Shown: positions 10,101-19,023, counted from the stretch's first letter. The stretch: 64,000 nt of DNA from Betaproteobacteria bacterium (GCA_004293675.1 READ01000020.1:1-64000), one strand, 5' to 3'. The notes: generated from the letters alone by a model not told the origin. Numbers and translations: made by a program.

Positions 10101-10763
10101 GGCGCGCAGACAGCCACGGCAGCGGCCTCCCCGATCACCGTCACCGGCTTAACCAACGGGGTGACCTACAGCTGCACGGTTGTTGCCACCAACAGCGCTG
10201 GCGCTGGCAATGCCTCTGCGCCGGTGCAAGTCATACCGACGTTTAGGAGCTACACCGCACCGTCGCCTACGGGCACAGGCAGCATTACGGCGAGCTTCAC
10301 CGGCGGCGGCGCGACCTGCAACTACAGCCGCGCGCAGTACATTCCACTCACGGGGCATTCGGCCAGCCCGCCAGCAGGCACCGCCCCCACAGGCATCAGC
10401 TTCCCGCACGGGCTGTTTGATTTCATAACGACCGGGTGTACGCCGGGCAGCGCAATCACGGTGACGGTTACGTACCCGCAACCGCTGTCGCCGGATTTAA
10501 CCAAGTACTGGAAGTACGGACCGACGCCAAGTAACCCGACGCCGAATTGGTACGTGCTGCCAGCAACCATTAGCGGCGCGACGGCGAGCTTCACCATCAC
10601 CGATGGGCAGCTCGGTGATGATGATCTTCAAGCCAATGGCAGCATCGTTGATCAGGGCGGGCCCGGTGTGTCGCCGGCCGCACCTGTACCCTTGTCGCCT
10701 TGGCTGTTGCTGATGCTGGCGCTGTCAATGCTCGCGACGGCGGCGCGTCGGGCGAAACGGTGA
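7128..10763 (+). CDS. Large secreted Gly-rich / beta-helix / DUF11 surface protein
   Basis: About 1211-aa secreted protein starting at ATG 7128, behind an AAGGA ribosome-binding site. In order it has: a signal peptide (residues 1-19, ending AVAQ); a jelly-roll-like segment; a very Gly-rich region (about 85-250) of the kind seen near ALK/LTK Gly-rich domains; a right-handed parallel beta-helix (about 280-600) ending in the QRGIARVGNVDVGAFE signature; an Ig-like segment; two tandem DUF11-type repeats (each with DLSITKTDG or similar, and DPTPGNNSATDT); a fibronectin-III-like segment; and a C-terminal PVPLSPW, hydrophobic helix and RRAKR tail resembling IPTL-CTERM. It is probably surface-anchored or processed. 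Adhesion or matrix function is only inferred. Confidence 0.88.
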   Translation: MRAILFFLGVIWTATAVAQTPFSYTGSLQTYTVPAGITSVRIEAAGAQGGSVTTSCTASGGLGARMQGDVAVTPGEVLTILVGQQGLSNGSDGGGGGGSFVVRTGNVPLVVAGGGGGATNNITNCGASLNGANATTTTSGTASGNGLVAGGASGNGGGASGGSGGGGGGLLANGTAGSNDANSNGKSFLNGGAGGSGNNNDSGGYGGGGAGWFTGGNGGGGGGYSGGGTSSGQPFTGGGGGGSFNSGTNQVNVAGSQSGNGSVTITNLCSTVVTNGSDSGTGSLRQIVADTCPGATITFDGAVSTVTLTSAEISINKNLTIDGGASLVTVTRSTAGGTPNFRIFNVQSGNTVSMNALTVSNGNHLIQAGGIQNSGSLTLTHMHITGNRSPQSGGLQNDSVLNLSNTSVTNNVASSFGGGLGVAAGAGTTTLANCTFTGNQGGSDTGAIGAGGASLTITNCTIAGNTLVNGGGLGAGITTNGVSTTLRNSIVIGNTEGGGSQRNIDGNLQTASAFNVLGTGPAGGLTNGTNSNQVGLATALLGSLANYGGLTPTLPLLPGSVAINAGSSTSAPTNDQRGIARVGNVDVGAFESRGFSITLTSGNAQTAPISTAFAAPLVATVASANSEPVQGGVVSFAAPGSGASAVLGSATATIAANGQASTTATANATTGSYTVSANTTGNSGSALSYSLDNRALSADLSITKTDGVTTAIPGGSTTYTITASNAGPDAVTGATVADTFPASLNCTWTCSGAGGGTCPASGSGNINSSVNLPVSGSVTFTASCTISPSATGSLSNTATVSSSITDPTPGNNSATDTDTLTRQADVSITNTDGQTTVAAGGHTTYTITASNAGPSNAPGTTVADTFPAACVGAVTWTCSGAGGGSCAASGSGNMSEIVNLPSGGSVVFSAICAISTTATGTLSNTATVAVAGGITDPTPGNNSATDTNTITTVPGAPTIGTATAGNAQATVAFTAPGSAGGSAIIDYTATCGAQTATAAASPITVTGLTNGVTYSCTVVATNSAGAGNASAPVQVIPTFRSYTAPSPTGTGSITASFTGGGATCNYSRAQYIPLTGHSASPPAGTAPTGISFPHGLFDFITTGCTPGSAITVTVTYPQPLSPDLTKYWKYGPTPSNPTPNWYVLPATISGATASFTITDGQLGDDDLQANGSIVDQGGPGVSPAAPVPLSPWLLLMLALSMLATAARRAKR

Positions 10764-10883
10764 TGATGAGAGCCCCCTTGGCTGGGTCAATGAGGGCCCG
10801 GTGTCTGGTTCACCGGGAAATTGATTTGCCGCATAGATCGGGGTGAGCGCGGAGAAAGTTGCATCGTCCGTTAATGTCCTAGC

Positions 10884-10943
10884 CATCGCAGCGCAGTCGA
10901 GCTTTAACTTACTGACGTCAATGCCCAGGGGCTTGGTGTTCAT
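10884..10943 (-). pseudogene. IS110-family transposase N-terminal remnant
   Basis: The first about 20 codons read MNTKPLGIDVSKLKLDCA, the typical opening of IS110-family DEDD transposases, where the Asp of GIDVSK is the first catalytic residue. Similarity stops abruptly after it and the frame runs into unrelated sequence. No other part of the element was found in the surrounding 400 bp, which is otherwise without a recognisable gene. A short match like this could be chance, but the motif is very characteristic. Confidence 0.6.
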
Positions 10944-11163
10944 GAGCTTCTGCCGGTGGCGGTTCGTGCGGTTGCACGACGCATTTAGCGTGTGTCCTCA
11001 TCGACCGACAACGCTCGTGGTTCCGCCGAATGCATCGCTTGAATGTTTGCCGATGAACAGGCTCCGACGGTGTAGGCGGTGGAGCCGCAAGCGCTCTGTG
11101 CCGCTTGCTGCGGGGTACGGGCAGGGCGGCACCGAGTCGTCGCCTACGGACACCCTCTTGCTC

Positions 11164-13308
11164 TCAGGGAATGCGCGTGCCGCATCGAGTGTTGAGATAG
11201 CTGCGAATATCGCTCCAATTGGCTCTTGGCGAACCGGGTTTTGCGGCGGCGCTGACTGCGTTGCCGGTCATGCCCAGAAGCACGCGCGACAGAATGAGCC
11301 CATCCGTGGTGGCCAGCACCTCACCGTCACCATCGAAATCTAGGTTGCAGCGGGCAAGCTCGGGAGCGACAGCATTTGAGGGCGCGCTGTCGGGGCTAGC
11401 TCCAATCGCGTTGATGGCTTTGACGGTGAAGCTGTAGCTCTGCCCGTTGACGAGACCCAGCACGTTGATCGATGCGCACGGTGCAGTGCAGGCGCCTGTG
11501 ATTGCACCGGGCGCGCTGGTGGCGGTGTAGCTCAAAATGGCTGAACCGCCATTGCTGACTGGCGCAGAAAAGCTCACCATGGCCATCGCGTCGCCCGCGG
11601 CTGCGCTGCCGATTGTTGGCGCAGCGGGCGCGGTCGAATTGTCCGCCGCGACCACGGGGCACAGCGCGCCCGCCACGGGCACACCAGCGGCGGCGGTCAC
11701 GTTGGCGCCCGGCGCGAAAACGTAGTGCGATGCGTTGAGCGTGGAAGACCCGGCAGTCGTTGTGCATAGCGTCTTGGTGGTGCTGACAGCTGGATTGACG
11801 CTGTTTGCAGCGCCGCAGCCCGCGTCGAACTGCGCACTGGTCGGCGCAGGCCACTGATAGCTGGCACTGCCGTTGGTGAAGAGAGGACCGGCGCAAGTGT
11901 TGGTGATGTTGTTGAAGGGGTTGCCCGCCGCATTGGCCGCAACGATACTGTTGCTCATTGCGCCGACCACGCTACTGCCACCGTTCTGGTTGAGGCCGCC
12001 GCCGTAACTTGCGGCGCGATTGCGTACCACCGTCAAGCGCGTCACGTTGTATTGCTTCTCGAAACCCACAATGCCGCCGCCAATGCCGGCCGATGAACTG
12101 TTCGACGTACAGCCGAGTACCGAACCGTCGCCATTGGCGCAGTTGTCGGCAAGGGTAGCGTTCACATAGTTCGCGTCCACCAAGCTCATGCGGATTGCAC
12201 CGCCGTGGTTACCCGCCCGATTGCCGACAAACATGCTCGAACTCACCTCGCTCGGTACGGCCGTGTTGCCACCGTCACCGCCGAGTCGCAATGCGCCGCC
12301 ACCGTCGGCGGCGGTATTGCCCTCAAAGATTGATCGCTCCACCTCGATCAGCGTAAAGCCTGCGGCAGTGAAATAGGGGGTACCCGGAATCGGCTGACCG
12401 CCGATTGAATAGGTGTGGGTGAAAAGTCCGCCGCCCTGGCGACCGGTCAGGTTAAAGTCGTGTTGGCCGCCCACGCTGTTGTTACGGAAGAGCACGCCGC
12501 AAAACCGCCCTTTGCCATAGCTGTTGACGCTATAGCCATCGGGTGCGTACCCTCCGCCGGAGATGGGCTGTTTTGGCGTGCGCACCTCAAGCCCGTCGAG
12601 AAAGTAAGCCCCACCGCCGTTGTTTCCGCCCCGCGAGACATTGCCCTCGAATGCGGAGTTGACCACCTGAACATTCGCACCCAGCGACTTCACTGCGCCG
12701 CCGTTAGTTGCCGTGTTGTTGCGAAAGGTGGAATTGAAGAGGGTGAGCTTGCCGCCTTCGTCTTTGAACAGCGCGCCACCGCCGTCTTCGCCGCCCGTGC
12801 CCAGCGAGACGTTGTCTTGAAAACTGCTGTTCAGCACGGTGATAGTGCCGAATTGTGCACCGCGAATCGCACCGCCACCGCTGCCGCTGTCGCGGCCGTT
12901 GATCAGCGCAGCGTTCATGAGCGTGAAATCGAAGCCTCGGTTCATCGCGTTGTTGCGACCGATCTCGAAAATGCGCGTTACGTTGCTACCGGAGATCGTT
13001 GCGCCGTTGGCGTCAATGACGATATCGCGGTTAACCGTGATGGAGGTACTCAGGGTGATGCTGCACGCTGCGGGCAAGCTCACGCGGCCAGAGGTGCTGC
13101 TGTTGATGGCTGACTGCAATCCCGACGCGGAGCAGGATGCAGCCGTGGCACCCGTCATGTTGAATGCCGGAGGGGTGTCTGCACAACCTGATACCGCGGC
13201 CAGAGCGGCCTGCGGCAGGCATAGGCCGCTCAAGCCAATCAACAAGTATCGCGTCGCTAACGTCAGGGCGGTCACAACATGAATTCCGAAAAGGGTAAAG
13301 GGCAACAC
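11164..13308 (-). CDS. Secreted beta-helix protein with FN3 and dockerin-like C-terminus
   Basis: 714-aa exported protein. An N-terminal hydrophobic signal (ending LPQAALA) is followed by a right-handed parallel beta-helix rich in GGA/NN turns (about 60-480), which resembles polymorphic-outer-membrane-like or pectate-lyase-fold repeats. A fibronectin-III-like segment (about 565-650) follows. The C-terminus has one EF-hand/dockerin-like motif, DFDGDGEVLATTDGLILSR, then a Cys-containing end. It lacks an IPTL-CTERM tail, unlike its neighbour. The initiator is GTG at 13308; a GTG eleven codons further in is a plausible alternative. It is convergent with the 1211-aa surface protein. Function is unknown; a surface or extracellular role is inferred. 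Confidence 0.85.
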   Translation of the reverse strand: MLPFTLFGIHVVTALTLATRYLLIGLSGLCLPQAALAAVSGCADTPPAFNMTGATAASCSASGLQSAINSSTSGRVSLPAACSITLSTSITVNRDIVIDANGATISGSNVTRIFEIGRNNAMNRGFDFTLMNAALINGRDSGSGGGAIRGAQFGTITVLNSSFQDNVSLGTGGEDGGGALFKDEGGKLTLFNSTFRNNTATNGGAVKSLGANVQVVNSAFEGNVSRGGNNGGGAYFLDGLEVRTPKQPISGGGYAPDGYSVNSYGKGRFCGVLFRNNSVGGQHDFNLTGRQGGGLFTHTYSIGGQPIPGTPYFTAAGFTLIEVERSIFEGNTAADGGGALRLGGDGGNTAVPSEVSSSMFVGNRAGNHGGAIRMSLVDANYVNATLADNCANGDGSVLGCTSNSSSAGIGGGIVGFEKQYNVTRLTVVRNRAASYGGGLNQNGGSSVVGAMSNSIVAANAAGNPFNNITNTCAGPLFTNGSASYQWPAPTSAQFDAGCGAANSVNPAVSTTKTLCTTTAGSSTLNASHYVFAPGANVTAAAGVPVAGALCPVVAADNSTAPAAPTIGSAAAGDAMAMVSFSAPVSNGGSAILSYTATSAPGAITGACTAPCASINVLGLVNGQSYSFTVKAINAIGASPDSAPSNAVAPELARCNLDFDGDGEVLATTDGLILSRVLLGMTGNAVSAAAKPGSPRANWSDIRSYLNTRCGTRIP

Positions 13309-13497
13309 AGCCTAGCACAGCCGCGCCGTTTACCTCCCGAAGGCATGCGCTCAATGCGCGTGCATAGCGGTTTTGCTACCGTGATGGAGAGCTCGGCGCT
13401 GAGCCCAAGTCGCTACTGACTTTGGGAATATCGACACCAAGGCGCGTTACGCTTGATAGCAATCCACATAATGCGTCTTGGACGCAGCCCAATTACC

Positions 13498-14028
13498 ATG
13501 ATCGACAAACTCATTGCGCGCTATTGCCGGATTCTGGAATATGGCATGGCGCTGTTTCTAGGTTTAATGGTCGTCATGGTGTTTGGCAACGTGGTGCTGC
13601 GCTATGGATTTAATTCGGGGATTGCGATTAGCGAAGAGTTGTCGCGCTGGCTGTTTGTTTGGGTGACGTTTATGGGTGCGGTCGTGGCGCTTAATGAGCA
13701 GGGGCATTTGGGCACCGACATGCTGCTTGCGCGCTTGGGCCGCAACGGCAAAAAGCTTTGTTTGGGGGTGAGCTACGTGTTGATGCTGGCGCTGTGTGGA
13801 GTGCTTTTTAAGGGCGCGTGGGAGCAGACCAAGATCAATGCCAGTTCGGTGAGCGCGGCGATGGAAATTTCGATGGGCATTTTCTTTGCGACGGGGCTCA
13901 TGTTTGCAGTGCTCGGTGGGCTCATCATCGCTCGTGACTTGTATCGGTTGTGTACTGGGCAAATGAGCGACGCTCGACTGATCGCAGTGCGGGAATCCGA
14001 AGACGCGCCGCCTGGCGAAACCAAGTAA
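13498..14028 (+). CDS. TRAP transporter small permease (DctQ-type)
   Basis: About 176-aa inner-membrane protein with four predicted helices. It is the small subunit of a tripartite ATP-independent periplasmic (TRAP) transporter. The GNVVLRYGFNSGIAISEELSR segment after helix 1 and GAVVALNEQGHLGTD are family hallmarks. ATG 13498 (MIDKLIARYC) is chosen over an upstream in-frame start at 13453. It lies 15 bp upstream of the DctM gene in a DctQ-DctM-DctP order. These carriers use a sodium gradient to import carboxylates; the actual substrate here is unknown. Confidence 0.9.
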   Translation: MIDKLIARYCRILEYGMALFLGLMVVMVFGNVVLRYGFNSGIAISEELSRWLFVWVTFMGAVVALNEQGHLGTDMLLARLGRNGKKLCLGVSYVLMLALCGVLFKGAWEQTKINASSVSAAMEISMGIFFATGLMFAVLGGLIIARDLYRLCTGQMSDARLIAVRESEDAPPGETK

Positions 14029-14043
14029 GCGAGCGGATAGACC

Positions 14044-15324
14044 ATGACCATTGCCGTATTTTTGATTTCGCTGCTGGGCGCGATGGCGCTCGGAATGCCG
14101 ATTGCGTTTTCGTTGTTGCTTTCGGGCGCTGCGCTGATGTGGCATCTGGGGATGTGGGATTCGCAAATCCTTGCGCAAAACGTGATCGAAGGTGCCAACA
14201 GTTTTCCGCTGCTCGCCGTGCCGTTTTTTATGCTCGCGGGCGAGGTGATGAACCGGGGCGGGCTGAGTAAACGCATCGTGAATTTTGCGATGTCGATCGT
14301 GGGGCACATCCCCGGCGGTTTAGGCTATGTGGCGATCGTCGCCGCTTGCATCATGGCCGCACTGTCGGGTTCGGCGGTGGCGGATGCGGCGGCGCTCTCG
14401 GCGCTGTTGTTGCCGATGATGGTGAAAGCGGGGCACGACAAGGCGCGATCAGCGGGTCTCATTGCGTCGGCGGGCATCATCGCGCCGATCATTCCACCGA
14501 GTATTGCGTTCATCATCTTTGGCGTGGCCGCCAACGTTTCGATTTCGAAGCTTTTTTTAGCGGGCATCGTGCCGGGCATCTTGCTGGGCGCGGCGTTGTG
14601 GATTACGTGGTGGTGGTTGGTGCGCACCGAAAAGGTGACGCCACCGCCACGCCAAACCAAGGCCGAGGTACTTGAAGCGCTGAAGGGCGCGAGCTTTGCG
14701 CTGGTGCTTCCCGTCATCGTGGTCGGCGGACTCAAGTTTGGTGTATTCACGCCGACCGAATCAGCGGTGGTCGCGGCGATGTACGCGGTGTTGGTGTCGC
14801 TTTTCGTCTACCGCGAAATCAGCATCAAGGATATGGTGCCGATACTCATTAGCGCCGCTAAAACAAGCGCAGTGGTGATGTTCTTGGTTGCCGCTGCGAT
14901 GGTGTCGGCATGGATGATTACGGTGGCGCAATTGCCCGCCCAGCTCACCGAGCTTTTGCGCCCCTTGCTCGATAGCCCGCGCCTGCTGATGTTTGCGATC
15001 ATGGTCATTGTGATGATCGTTGGCACGGCGATGGACATGACGCCCACGATTCTGATTCTTACGCCCGTTTTGATGCCGCTGGTGAAAGCGGCTGGCATTG
15101 ATCCGGTCTACTTTGGTGTGCTTTTCATCATCAACAACGCCATTGGATTGGTCACGCCACCGGTCGGGACTGTGCTCAACACCGTCGCCGGTGTCGGGAA
15201 AGTCAGCATGGACGACGTGACCCGTGGGGTGTTACCGTTTATGTTCGCGCAGTTTCTGTTGCTATTTTTAATGGTGTTGTTTCCGCAGATTGTGATTTGG
15301 CCTGCAAAATTTTTGAGTGGCTAA
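14044..15324 (+). CDS. TRAP transporter large permease (DctM-type)
   Basis: 426-aa polytopic membrane protein with roughly 11-12 helices, the transport channel of the TRAP system. Characteristic family segments include LLAVPFFMLAGEVMNRGG near residue 60, AALSGSAVADAAALSALLLP, APIIPPSIAFI and the C-terminal GLVTPPVGTVLN. Length is normal for DctM. It follows DctQ by 15 bp and precedes the binding protein across a 124-bp gap carrying a strong stem-loop. Confidence 0.95.
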   Translation: MTIAVFLISLLGAMALGMPIAFSLLLSGAALMWHLGMWDSQILAQNVIEGANSFPLLAVPFFMLAGEVMNRGGLSKRIVNFAMSIVGHIPGGLGYVAIVAACIMAALSGSAVADAAALSALLLPMMVKAGHDKARSAGLIASAGIIAPIIPPSIAFIIFGVAANVSISKLFLAGIVPGILLGAALWITWWWLVRTEKVTPPPRQTKAEVLEALKGASFALVLPVIVVGGLKFGVFTPTESAVVAAMYAVLVSLFVYREISIKDMVPILISAAKTSAVVMFLVAAAMVSAWMITVAQLPAQLTELLRPLLDSPRLLMFAIMVIVMIVGTAMDMTPTILILTPVLMPLVKAAGIDPVYFGVLFIINNAIGLVTPPVGTVLNTVAGVGKVSMDDVTRGVLPFMFAQFLLLFLMVLFPQIVIWPAKFLSG

Positions 15325-15369
15325 TGGCGCGGCGAACATGCCGCTTTCCAGAACAAAAATTGAATGAAC

Positions 15370-15406
15370 AAGCGCTCGCACGAACCGTACGCCGTGCGAA
15401 GCGCTT
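15370..15406 (+). promoter_or_regulatory. Intercistronic stem-loop between dctM-type and dctP-type genes
   Basis: Arms AAGCGCTCGCACG (15370-15382) and CGTGCGAAGCGCTT (15393-15406) pair over 13 bp with one bulged A and a 10-nt loop, followed by CAAAAAAAT. There is no T-tract on the plus strand, so it is not a classical terminator for dctM. It could instead stabilise the downstream mRNA or attenuate read-through, giving more binding protein than permease. Confidence 0.6.
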
Positions 15407-15448
15407 CAAAAAAATAGCGTATTTGGATTGACTCAGAAGGAGAGTGAT

Positions 15449-16456
15449 ATGAAACGTTTGATGCTTAGCGGTTTGTTTGCCGCCGCAACCTTGGTGGCCG
15501 CAAGCGCTGCCGTGGCGCAGGATTACAAAGAGCGCACGATTAAATTCGGTACGCAAAATGCGGCGGGGCACCCCATCGTTGTCGGGATGGACAAATTCAA
15601 AGAAATCGTTGAATCAAAATCCAAGGGCAAGATCAAGGTCAACGTGTTCCCCGCGGCGCAGTTGGGTAACGATCAATTTCATGTCAGCGGTGTGCAAGGC
15701 GGCACTATCGAAATGTCGGTCATGAACAGCGGCATTTTGGCGAGCCAGGTGCCAGCCTTTGCGATCTTTGATTTCCCATTTATTTTTGTGAACGAGAAAG
15801 AAGCCGACGCGGTCGTTGATGGCCCGTTCGGTAAAAAAATGCACACCCGTCTTGAGGAAAAAGGCATCGTGGGTTTGGGCTACTGGGAGCTAGGCTTCCG
15901 GAACATGACCAACAGCAAACGTCCGCTCAATAAAGTCGAAGATATTGCGGGCCTAAAAATTCGCGTGATTCCCAACCCGATTAATTTGGATTGGGTGAGA
16001 GCGCTCGATGCCAACCCAACGCCGCTGCCCTTCCCAGAGCTCTACGGCGCGCTCGAAAACAAAGCGGTTGATGGCCAAGAAAATCCGATTCCCACGATCA
16101 AAACCAACAAGTTTGCCGAGGTGCAAAAACACCTAGCCATCACCAAGCACGTCTACAACCCGCAATCAGTGATGTTTAGCAAAAAAGTGTGGGATACGAT
16201 GACCGCTGATGAAAAGAAGCTGTTCATTGATGCCACCGCAGAGGCCGGTTTGATGCAACGCAAACTCTCGCGCGAAGCGGTTTCGAAAGACTTGGAAGAG
16301 CTCAAAAAAGCGGGCATGCAGGTGACTGAATTTTCACCCGCTGAAACGCTGAAATTCGTCGACAGGGTCAAACCCGTGATCACCAAATACGCCGCTAACG
16401 TCGGCTCCGAGGTGGTCAATGAGCTCTTTGGTGAGTTAGTGAAGTTGCGCAAGTAG
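15449..16456 (+). CDS. TRAP transporter solute-binding protein (DctP family)
   Basis: About 335-aa periplasmic binding protein that delivers ligand to DctQM. ATG 15449 follows an AGAAGGAG ribosome-binding site and opens a signal peptide (MKRLMLSGLFAAATLVAAS, cleavage near AVAQ). The conserved family Arg that binds the carboxylate is probably in the GLKIRVIPNP segment, and ELYGALENKAVDGQENP is a DctP signature. It ends the three-gene transporter unit. A GC-rich repeat follows its stop. Confidence 0.95.
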   Translation: MKRLMLSGLFAAATLVAASAAVAQDYKERTIKFGTQNAAGHPIVVGMDKFKEIVESKSKGKIKVNVFPAAQLGNDQFHVSGVQGGTIEMSVMNSGILASQVPAFAIFDFPFIFVNEKEADAVVDGPFGKKMHTRLEEKGIVGLGYWELGFRNMTNSKRPLNKVEDIAGLKIRVIPNPINLDWVRALDANPTPLPFPELYGALENKAVDGQENPIPTIKTNKFAEVQKHLAITKHVYNPQSVMFSKKVWDTMTADEKKLFIDATAEAGLMQRKLSREAVSKDLEELKKAGMQVTEFSPAETLKFVDRVKPVITKYAANVGSEVVNELFGELVKLRK

Positions 16457-16486
16457 CGCAAACATTCCAACCAGCGCGCGCTGGTT

Positions 16487-16555
16487 CCTCCCCCTTCAAG
16501 GGGGAGGTTGGCAGGGGGATGGGTTTCGGTGGCGCCACTGAAAATCCGACCGCGC
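16487..16555 (+). repeat. REP-like palindrome (CCTCCCCCTT family)
   Basis: CCTCCCCCTT and AAGGGGGAGG flank a single C (16487-16507), followed by a tail with GGGGGATGGGTTTCGGTGGC. The same unit occurs twice, in inverted orientation, at 34319-34432. It lies between convergent dctP-type and rnr genes, where the hairpin could also end transcription. Confidence 0.75.
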
Positions 16556-16585
16556 CAAGTCGAGACGGAGAAGTCTCCGAATCGG

Positions 16586-19021
16586 TCAGCGAGCGTTTTT
16601 CGCCGCCGCACGTCCCACATACTCAAAATCCACCTTGCCGTTATCGGCGTTCACCGATGCAATTTTGACGGTGACCCGCTCGCCTAAGGATAGTGTGAAG
16701 CCACTTCGCTGGCCCTCTAGCGTGACCTTGTCGCGACCCAATTGGTAGTAATCGCGCGGCAAACTGGTCGCGTGAATCAAACCGTCGGCAAAAGTTTCGT
16801 CGAGGGTAACAAAAACGCCAAACGGCACCACGCCGGAAATCGTGCCGTTGAACTCTTCGCCCAGCTTCGATTCAAGGTATTTTGCTTTGAGGAACTGTGT
16901 GACTTCGCGCGATGCAATGTCCGCGCGGCGCTCATTGGAGCTGCACATTTCACCGAGTTGATCCCAGCTTGATTCCACATATTTTTTCTTCGCGATCACG
17001 GCTTTGATACCGCGATGAACTAGCAGATCAGGATAGCGACGAATGGGTGACGTGAAATGCCCGTATTCTTCGAACGCCAGGCCGAAATGTCCGCCGTTTT
17101 TTGGCGTATAGATCGCTTGCGGCAACGAGCGCAGCAGCAAGGTGTGCAGTGCGGGCGCATCGATTCGGTCGCGCGTTTGTTCGATCAAGGTGGCGTAATC
17201 CTTGGGTTCGGGCCGCTCACCGCCACCGAGCGTCAAGCCACGGAGCGACAGGGTTTCGCGCACGGCGGTCAATTTCTCCGGCAAGGGCACATCGTGCACA
17301 CGGTAGAGCAGGGGCTGCTTGGCGTTGGCTAAAAACTGCGCTGCGCACACGTTCGCTGCCAGCATCATTTCTTCGATCAATTTGTGAGCATCGTTTCGCT
17401 TGGCGGGCGAAATCGTGGCCACGCTGCCGTCGTCGTTAAACGTGAAAACCGCTTCTTGACCTTCGAAATCCAGAGCCCCACGAATGACGCGCGCTTCACG
17501 GAACACTTGATAAAGTGCGTAGAGCGTTTTGAGCGACGCATCGATGCTGCCCGCTTTTGGCTTTGCGGTTGCAAGATCCGGCAATTTCGCAGCGACCTCG
17601 GTGTACGTCAAGCGCGCTTTGGAATTCATCACCGCCGCGTAGAAATCGTAGCTTTTGATGGTGCCCAGCGAATCGATTTGCATGTCACAAACCATGCACA
17701 TGCGATCCACGTTCGGGCGCAGCGAGCAGAGTTCGTTTGACAAGGCCTCGGGCAGCATCGGAATCACACGTCGCGGAAAGTAGACGCTTGTGGTGCGCAG
17801 TCGGGCATCGGTATCCAGGGCGGTCTGCAACTTCACGTAGTGCGAAACGTCAGCGATCGCCACCACCGAGCGAAAGCCTTTGCCCGATTTTTCAGCGTAA
17901 ACCGCGTCGTCGAAATCCTTCGCCGTTTCGCCGTCAATGGTCACCAGCGCCATGTCGCGCAAATCAATTCGCCCCTTGCGGTCGGAGGCGGTGACTTTGT
18001 CGCCGTAAGCGGCCGCTTCCTTCAGCGTCTCCGGGGAAAAGATATACGGCAAGTTGTGCTTGCGGATCGCAATTTCTAATTCGATGTCGGACGAATCTTC
18101 GTCTCCCACAATTTCAATAATTTCGCCCAGCGCATCGTCATAGGGCGTAGGTTGCCGGGTAATCGCGGCCACCACGATTTGATCGAGTGCTGCTTTATTG
18201 AGTTTGTTTTGCGGGATGACAACGTCTTGATTGATACGTCGCTCTGAAGCGACCACAAACCACACGCCGTCTTTGCTTCTGAGCTTTCCAACGACGCGGT
18301 GATTGGCGCGCTGGATGATCGCAACGACCTCGCCAGTGGCTTTATTGTCCCGAGTGAAGCCGGTGGCCTGAACCGCCACCCGATCGCCATGAAGCACCGC
18401 ACGCATTGCGTCTTCGGACAAAAACATATCGTCGCCGCCCTGATCGAGCTTGACGAAGCCGAAGCCGTCTGGGTGACCGATGATGGTGCCTAGCACCGAA
18501 TTGGGGGGCGCTGCGGGGGCCTGGGCAGCCTCGGCAGCCTTGGTTGTCCCGGAGGCTGGCGGAAGCGCAGCGGTGGCGGCTTTTTTCACCGCTTTGGCTG
18601 ATTTCACCGCTTTTGCGCTGCTTTCCGCGACCGCAGCGTTCGCTTTATGCGTTTTCGGGATCGAAGCGCTCTTTGGCAACGATGCAGCTTTTGGCTCAGT
18701 CGCTTTGCTCGCGAGCGGTTTGGATTTGCCGGCAGTGGGCTTTACTGCGCTCGCAACCGCTTTAGCTTTGCCTTTTCCGACCGGCGTGGCGTTTGAAACT
18801 ACTGACTTTGCGGCGACTTTTTTCACAGTGCGCGGCATCAACTCGGCGGCGACTTTCTTCTTTGCCGCCGGTTTTTTGTCGGCGACCGTCGCGCTGGAAG
18901 CCTTTATCTGCTTCGCTTTTGTGGCAGTGGCGCTCTTCGTTACCGCCTTTTTTGCCACAGCTGTTTGAGCAGCCGATTTGCTCGACGGCGTCTTACTTGT
19001 TTTCGTTGTTTTCGTAGTCAA
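16586..19021 (-). CDS. rnr: Ribonuclease R (3'-5' exoribonuclease)
   Basis: About 811-aa RNB-family exoribonuclease that degrades structured RNA. A long basic N-terminal extension rich in Lys, Ala, Ser and Thr (about 1-175) precedes two cold-shock/OB regions, the RNB catalytic domain (TIDGETAKDFDDAVYAE with clustered Asp, then YFPRRVIPMLPEALSNELCSL and FGLAFEEYGHFTSPIRRYPD) and a C-terminal S1 domain (GVVPFGVFVTLDE). The frame is open further, into the antisense of tRNA-Leu, but TTG 19021 is the first start outside the tRNA; no strong ribosome-binding site marks it, so the start is uncertain. The long Ala/Lys tail may be an RNA-binding disordered extension. It is divergent from tRNA-Leu. Confidence 0.93.
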   Translation of the reverse strand: MTTKTTKTSKTPSSKSAAQTAVAKKAVTKSATATKAKQIKASSATVADKKPAAKKKVAAELMPRTVKKVAAKSVVSNATPVGKGKAKAVASAVKPTAGKSKPLASKATEPKAASLPKSASIPKTHKANAAVAESSAKAVKSAKAVKKAATAALPPASGTTKAAEAAQAPAAPPNSVLGTIIGHPDGFGFVKLDQGGDDMFLSEDAMRAVLHGDRVAVQATGFTRDNKATGEVVAIIQRANHRVVGKLRSKDGVWFVVASERRINQDVVIPQNKLNKAALDQIVVAAITRQPTPYDDALGEIIEIVGDEDSSDIELEIAIRKHNLPYIFSPETLKEAAAYGDKVTASDRKGRIDLRDMALVTIDGETAKDFDDAVYAEKSGKGFRSVVAIADVSHYVKLQTALDTDARLRTTSVYFPRRVIPMLPEALSNELCSLRPNVDRMCMVCDMQIDSLGTIKSYDFYAAVMNSKARLTYTEVAAKLPDLATAKPKAGSIDASLKTLYALYQVFREARVIRGALDFEGQEAVFTFNDDGSVATISPAKRNDAHKLIEEMMLAANVCAAQFLANAKQPLLYRVHDVPLPEKLTAVRETLSLRGLTLGGGERPEPKDYATLIEQTRDRIDAPALHTLLLRSLPQAIYTPKNGGHFGLAFEEYGHFTSPIRRYPDLLVHRGIKAVIAKKKYVESSWDQLGEMCSSNERRADIASREVTQFLKAKYLESKLGEEFNGTISGVVPFGVFVTLDETFADGLIHATSLPRDYYQLGRDKVTLEGQRSGFTLSLGERVTVKIASVNADNGKVDFEYVGRAAAKNAR

Positions 19022-19023
19022 TC

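Noticed and set aside
7217-10481. Many long frames antisense to or overlapping the Gly-rich surface protein
   Set aside because: They are Pro/Ala/Arg-rich shadows caused by GC-rich low-complexity coding sequence; the plus-strand frame has the signal peptide, domains and ribosome-binding site.
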